This document shows positions 25,635 to 32,438 of a DNA stretch of 54,529 bases, piece after piece. The stretch is from positions 1-54,529 of the forward strand of contig CABQNT010000016.1 of NCBI GenBank assembly GCA_902465605.1, given 5' to 3'. The stretch comes from Prevotella sp902465605. GTDB taxonomy: Bacteria > Bacteroidota > Bacteroidia > Bacteroidales > Bacteroidaceae. Each line of letters starts with the position of its first letter. The first letter of the stretch is position 1. The notes under the pieces were generated by a model. It saw only the letters and a list, made by a program, of their open reading frames with translations, searched no databases and was not told the origin of the DNA. The position numbers and the translations under genes are program-made.

Positions 25635-26543
25635 ATGTCGTCTATTCGAAATTTCAAAGACATGGCCAGTCAGCTGGCCCAAAAAGGAGTACGAAAAAGA
25701 ACAGCGGTTATATGTGCAACCGACGAATCAACACAGCAGTCGGTCGCCATGGCCATTCAGCAAGGATGGATGGAAGCGGTCATGATAGGCTGCACTGACC
25801 AGGTTAAACAAAGCCAACCCTTGATGGCGTGCTCGCAACATCTATCGTTTATAGAAGCTGCGAATGACCAAGAAGCAGCCGAAAAGGCCGTAGCGATGGT
25901 CAAGGAAGGCACAGTAGACCTCATCATGAAAGGCCTCATCAGCACGGATGTTGTCATCCGAGCCATCCTCGACAAAGAGAAAGGCATCTTACCCGCAGGA
26001 AACGTGCTCACCCATGTGACCGCCGCATCCATTCCCGACTATCACAAACTGCTGTTCTTCACCGACGCTGCGGTAATACCCTACCCCACACAAGAACAGC
26101 GTTTCATGCAAATCAAGTATATTACGCAGCTCTGTCACCAGTTTGGCATCACTCAACCCAAGGTGGCCCTGATACACTGCTCAGAGAAGGTCAACGCCAA
26201 ACATTTTCCATTCACTGCCGGTTACGCCAGTTTGATAGAGCAAGCGAAAGCCGGAGTCTTCGGACCTTGCATTGTAGACGGCCCGCTCGACTTGAAGGTG
26301 GCCTGCAACTTGCACAGCATGCAAGTCAAACGCATCGACTCACCCATACAGGGATCGGCTGATGCGTTGGTGTTCCCGGACATTGAAGCTGGCAACTTGT
26401 TCTACAAAACCATTACACTGTTTGCCCATGGCGAAACGGCTTGCATGCTGCAAGGCACCCAATGCCCCGTCGTCCTCCCGTCAAGAGGCGATGATGTCAT
26501 GTCCAAATTCAACAGTCTGGCACTGGCCTGCCTCCATTGTTAG
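25635..26543 (+). CDS. ptb: Phosphate butyryltransferase
   Basis: The product has 302 residues of the phosphate acetyl/butyryltransferase family, covering the whole chain. Family blocks include DLIMKGLISTDVVIRAILDKE, DAAVIPYPT, CSEKVNAKHFPFT and the late QGSADALVFPDIEAGN. It converts an acyl-CoA (butyryl or branched chain) and phosphate to acyl phosphate. Buk is downstream on the same strand, so the two should form the ATP-yielding end of butyrate or branched-chain acid production. A MITE-like element separates the two genes. Confidence 0.92.
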   Translation: MSSIRNFKDMASQLAQKGVRKRTAVICATDESTQQSVAMAIQQGWMEAVMIGCTDQVKQSQPLMACSQHLSFIEAANDQEAAEKAVAMVKEGTVDLIMKGLISTDVVIRAILDKEKGILPAGNVLTHVTAASIPDYHKLLFFTDAAVIPYPTQEQRFMQIKYITQLCHQFGITQPKVALIHCSEKVNAKHFPFTAGYASLIEQAKAGVFGPCIVDGPLDLKVACNLHSMQVKRIDSPIQGSADALVFPDIEAGNLFYKTITLFAHGETACMLQGTQCPVVLPSRGDDVMSKFNSLALACLHC

Positions 26544-26565
26544 TGCGCCGTTGCACCTGATTTAT

Positions 26566-26759
26566 GGGTGGTTCTGTAAATCAGCTTTGACGGATTGTGA
26601 GACTATTTTTGAGGTCAATTTGTTTGTGGGTGAAGGAGTATAGCGAGCTATACGACTGAACGAACAAGCAAATTGAACCAAAAAGAGGCCACAAGATGAC
26701 AAAACGTATAAAAAAACTGACATAAAAAAACTTTACGGTGGTAATTTATAGAACCGCCC
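26566..26759. mobile_element. MITE-like element, long copy, between ptb and buk
   Basis: The 194-bp segment has terminal inverted repeats GGGTGGTTCTGTAAATCA (left) and GGGCGGTTCTATAAATTA (right, complement). Inside are a second inverted pair (GGTCAATTTGTTTGT and ACAAGCAAATTGAACC) and a central palindrome TATAGCGAGCTATA. It has no coding capacity. A shorter copy lies at 27846-27942. No transposase for it is seen in the window. Confidence 0.8.
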
Positions 26760-26780
26760 TTATACAGAAATAATCAATTT

Positions 26781-27845
26781 ATGTTCCACATATTAAGCAT
26801 CAATCCCGGCTCCACATCCACCAAGATAGCCGTTTTTGAAGATGAACAGATGCTGTTCACCCGTAACATCAAACACTCTGTTGCCGAATTGAGTCATTTT
26901 AACCAACCCATGGATCAGCTGGAATACCGTCGGCAACTGGTTATAGACACCCTCAAGCAGATGGAGGTTCCGTTCAACTTCAACGCCGTCATCGGTCGCG
27001 GTGGCTTGGCCAAACCTGTGGAGAGTGGGGTCTATGAGGTAAACGAACGTATGCTCGAGTTGACACGGAACGCCCTACACCAGCATGCGTGCGACTTAGG
27101 TTGCCTCATCGCATACGACATTGCGAAGGCCATTCCCGGCTGTCTGCCCCTGATTGCCGACCCCGGCGTGGTGGACGAGCTGTCGCCTTTGGCCAAAATC
27201 AGCGGGTCTCCCCTCTTACCGCGCTATTGTATCTGGCACGCACTGAACCAGAAAGCCATCGCCCGACGATATGCACGAGACATCGGTAAACGCTATGAAG
27301 ACCTCAATCTTATCATCTGTCACCTGGGGGGCGGCATCTCCATTGCAGCCCACGACCATGGCCGCGCCATCGATGCCAACAACGCCTTGGGTGGCGAGGG
27401 ACCTTTCTCACCCGAGCGAGCCGGCTCACTACCGGTGGCCGACCTGATACGCTTGTGTTTTAGCGGCAAGTACACCATGGAGCAACTCCTTAAGAACGTC
27501 ACGACTGAGACAGGACTCAGGGCGCATCTAGGCACCAACGACGTGAAAGAAATTCTACAGCTCATCGAGCAGGGCGACCAGCATGCGCAACTCATCCTCG
27601 ACGCCATGCTGTTCCACACGGCCAAAGCCATCGCCTCAGAAGCAGCCGTGCTGTACGGTAAAGTAGATGCCATCCTGCTCACCGGAGGCATCGCTTATTC
27701 CGACTATGTGGTAAACAAACTGAAAGAGCGCATAGACTTTCTGGCACCCGTCATTACCTATCCCGGCGAAGACGAGATGCAAGCCATGAGCAACAACGCC
27801 CTTGCCGTGCTGCGGGGAGAGCTGAAGACGAAAGAATACCATTAA
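26781..27845 (+). CDS. buk: Butyrate kinase
   Basis: The product has 354 residues of the acetate/butyrate kinase (ASKHA) superfamily. It has NPGSTSTKIAVFEDE at the start, the GRGGL block, HLGGGISIAAHDHG and the late LLTGGIAYSD. It phosphorylates ADP from butyryl phosphate (or branched acyl phosphate), giving the free acid and ATP in the cytoplasm. It works with ptb upstream. The gene is bounded on both sides by MITE-like repeats, which leaves only 21 bp between the left element and its ATG. Confidence 0.94.
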   Translation: MFHILSINPGSTSTKIAVFEDEQMLFTRNIKHSVAELSHFNQPMDQLEYRRQLVIDTLKQMEVPFNFNAVIGRGGLAKPVESGVYEVNERMLELTRNALHQHACDLGCLIAYDIAKAIPGCLPLIADPGVVDELSPLAKISGSPLLPRYCIWHALNQKAIARRYARDIGKRYEDLNLIICHLGGGISIAAHDHGRAIDANNALGGEGPFSPERAGSLPVADLIRLCFSGKYTMEQLLKNVTTETGLRAHLGTNDVKEILQLIEQGDQHAQLILDAMLFHTAKAIASEAAVLYGKVDAILLTGGIAYSDYVVNKLKERIDFLAPVITYPGEDEMQAMSNNALAVLRGELKTKEYH

Positions 27846-27942
27846 GGCTGGTTCTATAAATTAGCTTTGTTAGATTTGAACTTACATTTTGACCACCAAA
27901 AACAGCCTCGCAATCTGACAAAGCTAATTTATAGAAACACCC
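27846..27942. mobile_element. MITE-like element, short copy, after buk
   Basis: The 97-bp segment starts at the base after the buk stop codon. Its ends pair over about 31 bases with three mismatches: GGTTCTATAAATTAGCTTTG on the left and GTTTCTATAAATTAGCTTTG on the right in complement. Ends match the element at 26566-26759, but most of the interior is missing. Confidence 0.8.
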
Positions 27943-27950
27943 AAAACGCA

Positions 27951-27988
27951 AAAAGACTGGTAGCCACCAAAGCAGCTACCAGTCTTTT
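27951..27988 (-). terminator. Terminator of ssrA
   Basis: AAAAGACTGGTAGC (27951-27964) and its exact complement (27975-27988) make a 14-bp stem around a 10-base loop, with T-rich sequence on the minus-strand exit. It begins 8 bp after the tmRNA 3' end and would also block transcripts from buk. Confidence 0.88.
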
Positions 27989-27996
27989 CTTTTTAG

Positions 27997-28392
27997 TGGA
28001 CTTGCGGAGATTCGAACTCCGGTCCGCACAAGGAAACCATACGTTTTCTACATGCTTATTTCAGCCTTCGGTTTTCGTGCCACAGCAAGACCTGAACCAC
28101 CAACTGTGACCTTATCCTCTAAATTTCACCCTTGCACCGAGGCGTACACGGGCTATTTCCGATTTACCTGCACCGCTTGACCCTCAGATTCGGAACAACA
28201 TCCTTGGAGCAGTGTCTCGTTCCATCATCTAATGACGGAATAAAGCTAATAATCTACTATACTTCGATTAAGCAGCGAGAGCGTAATTATTTTCGCCAAT
28301 TAATTCTTTGATAACTGAGATTTAGGAGCCAGCCACCGAAGCTCCGCATGCTTACATACCATTTCAACTTGCCGTCAAATCCATACAAGCCC
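27997..28392 (-). ncRNA. ssrA: tmRNA (ssrA)
   Basis: About 396 nt. The tRNA-like ends pair as GGGCTTG with CAAGTCC; the T arm reads GGAGTTCGAATCTCC. The tag frame (around 28288-28317) encodes GENNYALAA and a stop, the usual Bacteroidetes tag. The RNA rescues stalled ribosomes with SmpB, whose gene is not in the window. CCA is not encoded. Confidence 0.97.
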
Positions 28393-28405
28393 AAGATGTA
28401 GACTG

Positions 28406-28413
28406 CAAAGATA
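28406..28413 (-). promoter_or_regulatory. Promoter -7 box of ssrA
   Basis: TATCTTTG on the minus strand ends 14 bp before the mature 5' end. No clean -33 element is visible. Confidence 0.6.
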
Positions 28414-28522
28414 CGCTTTTTTTCTTTACTTCATTCACTTTCCCACAAAAAGTTTTTCCCTGACGGAGAGTAAACTTTTACATTTTTCGCCACATAACCG
28501 TCTGCGATTCACAAAAACAATG

Positions 28523-28530
28523 TATCTTTG
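28523..28530 (+). promoter_or_regulatory. Promoter -7 box of the esterase gene
   Basis: TATCTTTG matches the consensus; the leader to the ATG at 28582 would be about 45 bases, A-rich just before the start. Confidence 0.6.
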
Positions 28531-28581
28531 TGGAAATTAAGCATTTCGTAAACGAAACGAAAACAATCAAATAACAATACA

Positions 28582-29430
28582 ATGAACAAACTTTTTTCAT
28601 TTTTTCTGTTCACCTTCCTGGCCCTCAACGCATGGGCCGGCAAGATAGTGACCGACAGTATTCACAGCAATGTGCTGGATAGTACGATGACCTACAATGT
28701 CTATCTGCCCACCGGATATGAACTATCATCACAAAAGTATCCCATTGTTTACTTGCTGCATGGGCTGTATGGCACTTATAAAGATTGGGCTTCGAAGGCA
28801 AACATGAAAGAAGTAGCCGACGAATTGATAGAGTCTCAGGAGGCTGTACCCATGGTGATTATTATGCCCAATGCAGGAAATCCCGATGTAAGGAATCAGT
28901 GGAATGGCTATTTCAACATGCCTGGCTGGAACTATGAAACGTTTTTCTTCACTGAACTGCTGCCCACTGTGGAGAAGAAATACCGCGCCATAGGCGATAA
29001 AGCCCACCGCGCCATCATGGGACTCTCGATGGGTGGAGGCGGTAGTACGGTGTATTGCCAACGCCATCCCGACCTATTCTCGTCATGCTATGCCATGAGT
29101 GCTTGGTTAGACAATAAAGAACCAGAGGTTGCCCCACATGGGAAGGACAAATTGTACTATGTTTCTAAATCGGTACACGACCATTCGGCAATTGATTTCA
29201 TCACGAATGCTGACGAAACCACGAAACAACAGCTGCGCTCTGTACGCTGGTTTTTCGATTGCGGAGATGACGATTATTTGGTAGAACTATCCTTTAAGAT
29301 TCACCAACTCTATGCCAAAGCAGGCATCAAGAGCGAGCTTCGCATCAGAAATGGCGTACACAACTGGGAATATTGGCACGGCTGTCTGCGCACAGCCTTA
29401 CCGTTCGTCTCCATTGACTTCCGTAGATAA
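28582..29430 (+). CDS. Secreted esterase (esterase D / EstA-like)
   Basis: The product has 282 residues: a signal peptide (about 1-19, ending AWA) and an alpha/beta-hydrolase domain of the esterase D / S-formylglutathione hydrolase group. It has YLLHGLYGTYKDWA (oxyanion region), the nucleophile elbow GLSMGG, an acid in FDCGDDDYL and the histidine in NGVHNWEYW. It should cleave short-chain esters, perhaps acetyl or feruloyl groups on glycans, in the periplasm or outside. It is transcribed alone. Confidence 0.88.
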   Translation: MNKLFSFFLFTFLALNAWAGKIVTDSIHSNVLDSTMTYNVYLPTGYELSSQKYPIVYLLHGLYGTYKDWASKANMKEVADELIESQEAVPMVIIMPNAGNPDVRNQWNGYFNMPGWNYETFFFTELLPTVEKKYRAIGDKAHRAIMGLSMGGGGSTVYCQRHPDLFSSCYAMSAWLDNKEPEVAPHGKDKLYYVSKSVHDHSAIDFITNADETTKQQLRSVRWFFDCGDDDYLVELSFKIHQLYAKAGIKSELRIRNGVHNWEYWHGCLRTALPFVSIDFRR

Positions 29431-29502
29431 CTGATAAACAAGGAGGGTGCCACACCTATGTCTTGCCAAAGCCTGGCTGCAACGGTGCATGGCACCTCCA
29501 TT

Positions 29503-29580
29503 CCAAACTCATTGAGTTTGGTGGTCAATCTCAATGGGTTTGACCTCCAATCTGCATGACTTTAGGGTGTAAACTCAATG
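29503..29580. repeat. 22-bp palindromic repeats upstream of the FN3 gene
   Basis: Units start at 29503, 29525, 29547 and 29569 (last one partial). The first is CCAAACTCATTGAGTTTGG plus three bases, a perfect 8-bp dyad; later units decay. Unit length, dyad and sequence match the array at 8962-9049. The last unit ends 9 bp before the -7 box at 29589, so the array covers the place of the -33 element. Confidence 0.75.
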
Positions 29581-29588
29581 TTTTTTTC

Positions 29589-29596
29589 TACCTTTG
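29589..29596 (+). promoter_or_regulatory. Promoter -7 box next to the 22-bp array
   Basis: TACCTTTG matches the consensus. No TTTG lies at the right distance; the 22-bp repeats occupy that place, so an activator may be needed. Confidence 0.55.
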
Positions 29597-29633
29597 CAAA
29601 AAGTACATTCAAATGAGAAATACAAACATCATC

Positions 29634-30089
29634 ATGACAAAACATTTCATTCATCCAGCCATCCTTTTCATGACACTCATGCTCTTCCCAACGCTTGGTT
29701 GGGCTGAGGGCATCAAACTCCTACATGGTTCTTATCTGGACATGGTACAGGAAGACAACGCCACCATTGTTTGGGTAGCAGACAAACCCTCTGTAGGATG
29801 GGTAGAAGTGGCATCCGACGACGGCACTGACTTCTATTCGGTGGCACGTCCCAAGTCCCACGACACAAACATCAGCATCAAACGCACAAGCCTAATCCAC
29901 TCTGTGAAGTTGACCAACCTAAAGCCAGGCACTCGATACCGCTACCGCGTACACGCCCAAGACTACCCCATTCTCGTCAATTCAAACAACAGCAGCGTGA
30001 CAGCACAAACTGGAAATGGGCAACTGGATGTCAAGGTTCTTGACTTGAACGGAAAAACTACTTTCCACAAAACCTATTCCGCACGCTGA
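29634..30089 (+). CDS. FN3-like N-terminal part of a metallophosphatase, truncated
   Basis: From the start at 29634 the product has 151 residues: a signal peptide (about 1-23, ending GWA) and the fibronectin-type-III-like domain that precedes the catalytic domain in secreted purple-acid-type phosphatases of Bacteroidales (KLLHGSYLDMVQEDNATIVW, LKPGTRYRYRV). The metal-binding phosphoesterase domain of the full proteins is absent. After about residue 125 the chain switches to LDVKVLDLNGKTTF, which looks like a C-terminal sorting-type tail. It is probably an internally deleted remnant or a small binding protein. An ATG at 29613 is an alternative start. Confidence 0.65.
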   Translation: MTKHFIHPAILFMTLMLFPTLGWAEGIKLLHGSYLDMVQEDNATIVWVADKPSVGWVEVASDDGTDFYSVARPKSHDTNISIKRTSLIHSVKLTNLKPGTRYRYRVHAQDYPILVNSNNSSVTAQTGNGQLDVKVLDLNGKTTFHKTYSAR

Positions 30090-30294
30090 AACAGATGGCT
30101 CCTGCGATGAAGTCGTGACTCATCCCACATCATCACGGAATAAAGAATCACAAAGAAGGCAAGCATATTAAGCCATACTATATTAAACCGCTTGAAGCGA
30201 CCTGCTTAAAAACATACTTTTTGCCATTTTTGAACATCAGCATTTTCACTTTATAGTTAATATCAATTTTTTCACTTATTATTTTTATTACATC

Positions 30295-31461
30295 ATGATT
30301 TTAAAATTACGCACTTGGACATTGCTGTTTTTCATGTTATTTGCTCACATTACTTGGGCAGACGAGGTTGTCTTCGACCTTTCCAACTACCTGAGTTGTA
30401 AACTTTTTGGCTTTACAGAACCCTCAAGTAATAATTCACACGGTGGTGACATCACCGAGGAGAAGACAGCAAAGATAAACGATGTTTCCATCACGGTTCT
30501 ACCCAATCCGAACAAAGATTTTCCAAACAAGATGTGGACCAACTCATTGAGACTTTTTGGTGGCAAGCTCATTGTAAAAGCCCCCAAACCCATCAAGGAG
30601 CTGGTTATGGAGTTGAATCATGACAAATGGGGTGATCGCAATACGGCTAACAACGGCAAATTGACCAGGGGACATTGGGTTGGCGATAACAAAACCATAG
30701 AAATCAGCATCGCCTCTAACACAAGAATTCAGAAGCTCACGGTGAAATATGGCGACGTCGAAACCACACCTGGTGAACAAAAGGTTTATACCCTTCACGA
30801 TTTGTGCCAAACTAAAGACGACCTGACGGATGTAGAGATTAAACTCACCGATGCGAAAGTGCTCTATTGTTTCTATACGAATGCTTGGATACGTCAAGGA
30901 GAAGATGCCATTATGTTGTACCTCACAGGAATAGACTATCAGACAAATGACGTGGTGAATGGCACATTCAGAGCCGATTTTCAAAACTACAAAGGTACTC
31001 CGGAAATCAAAGGAAACTTTATGACGACCAAGGCAGATAAGTTACAAATCGAACATAGTGAAGAGGCTGCACAGCCGATCAAGATAACCTTTGACGAATT
31101 GCTGACCAAAAAGTATCTCTCTAATTTAGTTGAACTAAAAGACATGAACGTAGAAGTGGAAGATAACAATTTCTTCATCGTGAACAATGGTCGGCGAATA
31201 CAGCTATACAACAAGCTGCAATTGGACATGGAGGCTATTGAGGATGGAGCATACACCGTGCGTGGAATCGTAACACTCCACGATTACAAAGTACAACTCT
31301 ACCCCACAGAGTTAATACCTTCAACAACGAGTGGCATTTATGGCATGAAAGGCAACGATAAACAGACAAATCATTATCTATACAACTTAGCTGGTCAGCG
31401 AGTGGGTAAAGATTATAAGGGAATTGTTATCTCGAACGGAAAGACTATGGTGAAGCCATGA
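30295..31461 (+). CDS. Secreted protein of unknown function with C-terminal YNLAGQRV motif
   Basis: The product has 388 residues with a signal peptide (about 1-22, ending WA). I do not recognise the domains. Residues 25-155 look like a beta-rich region (VVFDLSNYLS, ELVMELNHDKWG); 160-345 contain two OB-fold-like stretches (YTLHDLC, then GAYTVRGIVTLHDYKVQLYP). The end has YLYNLAGQRVG and KGIVI, the same type of motif as in the LRR protein ending at 7239. It is probably exported to the cell surface. It follows the truncated phosphatase by 205 bp and has its own terminator. Confidence 0.7.
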   Translation: MILKLRTWTLLFFMLFAHITWADEVVFDLSNYLSCKLFGFTEPSSNNSHGGDITEEKTAKINDVSITVLPNPNKDFPNKMWTNSLRLFGGKLIVKAPKPIKELVMELNHDKWGDRNTANNGKLTRGHWVGDNKTIEISIASNTRIQKLTVKYGDVETTPGEQKVYTLHDLCQTKDDLTDVEIKLTDAKVLYCFYTNAWIRQGEDAIMLYLTGIDYQTNDVVNGTFRADFQNYKGTPEIKGNFMTTKADKLQIEHSEEAAQPIKITFDELLTKKYLSNLVELKDMNVEVEDNNFFIVNNGRRIQLYNKLQLDMEAIEDGAYTVRGIVTLHDYKVQLYPTELIPSTTSGIYGMKGNDKQTNHYLYNLAGQRVGKDYKGIVISNGKTMVKP

Positions 31462-31482
31462 GCCATATAGACTGATTCTTAT

Positions 31483-31522
31483 CATCCCAATGCTATTTCA
31501 GGATAGTGTTGGGATGTTTTTT
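31483..31522 (+). terminator. Terminator after the secreted unknown gene
   Basis: CATCCCAA (31483-31490) pairs with TTGGGATG (31509-31516), with extra pairs inside, and is followed by TTTTTT. Confidence 0.85.
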
Positions 31523-32370
31523 ATACAGGATGGTGCCAGCACTATCGAAGTCAAATTGGGCATCACCTTTCCTGTTGCTGCTAACGATAACAGCACAAAG
31601 ACATAAGCAAGCCAGCATGGGCGGAACACGAACCACAAGACCTCATGCATCACTACCTCGTCGCATGAATCTTGCAATCCAGTTCTTTCATTGAAGAAAG
31701 GTTGTTCGTTGTAGATGAAACCATCATTTCCATCTATATTAACAACGAGCGTAATGGATGCAACTACCACTTACGACACGATGCATAAATACTGTTGAAT
31801 GGCAAATGCCTTATTAGTATTTGTTAACAAACCTTTCGTTTGTTAAATCAATTCTTTTTCTTTGACAAAATAAAATCGAGAAATAGACAAAACAGAGGGA
31901 ATATTTTGGGCATTCAAAGCCTTCAAATCATCATCTGGTACGCTATTAACATGGAGTTGATGTGTAATTAACAAGCTTTTGCAGTCCAATGTACATGCTT
32001 TTACCGCTCTATTTACATCATATTGAAGGGCCTTTTGCATCAAAAAAAGGGATTTTCAGCCCCAAACACATTGTTTTTAATTTCGCCTCAATCTTTAAAA
32101 TCCCATAAGTCATTAATAGACAAACGGATAACGAACACCTCTCATGACGAGCATATTTACGACACATGAACAAGTTGGTTGAAAAAACGCCCAGCATTTG
32201 TGTTAAAAAGATGTTGCGACAGAAGATATTTCATTGAAAAATGTTCGGTTTGATCTAAAACCGAAAAGCATCATTCTTAAACAAAAGAACCGTGTGTTTG
32301 CAGCAAGAAACCATCAACTGCATGATAGATAAATAGTCGGAGAATATCATCCTATAAAAATAAATATCGC
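31523..32370. other. Gene-free region before the polysaccharide locus
   Basis: No supported gene. A 91-codon minus-strand frame (31498-31770) overlaps the terminator and has no recognisable domain. The palindrome TTTGTTAACAAA is at 31820-31831 with a related TTTGTTAA just after it. An 88-bp array of 22-bp repeats is at 31940-32027. Confidence 0.45.
31940..32027 (-). repeat. Four degenerate 22-bp repeats (TGCAAAAGCATG type)
   Basis: Read on the minus strand, units are 32027-32006, 32005-31984, 31983-31962 and 31961-31940. A rough consensus is TGCAAAAGCATGTTAATT plus four bases; AA at positions 4-5, TG at 11-12 and AAT near 15-17 are the best kept. Length (4 x 22) equals that of the array at 8962-9049. 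Confidence 0.55.
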
Positions 32371-32378
32371 TATCTTTG
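32371..32378 (+). promoter_or_regulatory. Promoter -7 box of the polysaccharide locus
   Basis: TATCTTTG precedes wza with a leader of about 55 bases. It places the longest frame's first ATG (32376) upstream of the transcription start, so the wza start is taken as 32439. Confidence 0.6.
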
Positions 32379-32438
32379 CAACAAATTAACGAAAAAGGAG
32401 TTAATAAAAGAAAGAGAAAAAGAGATTTTACCCACGAT

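Noticed and set aside
31498..31770. 90-codon minus-strand frame
   Set aside because: Overlaps the terminator of the neighbouring gene and has no recognisable domain; kept only as a remark.
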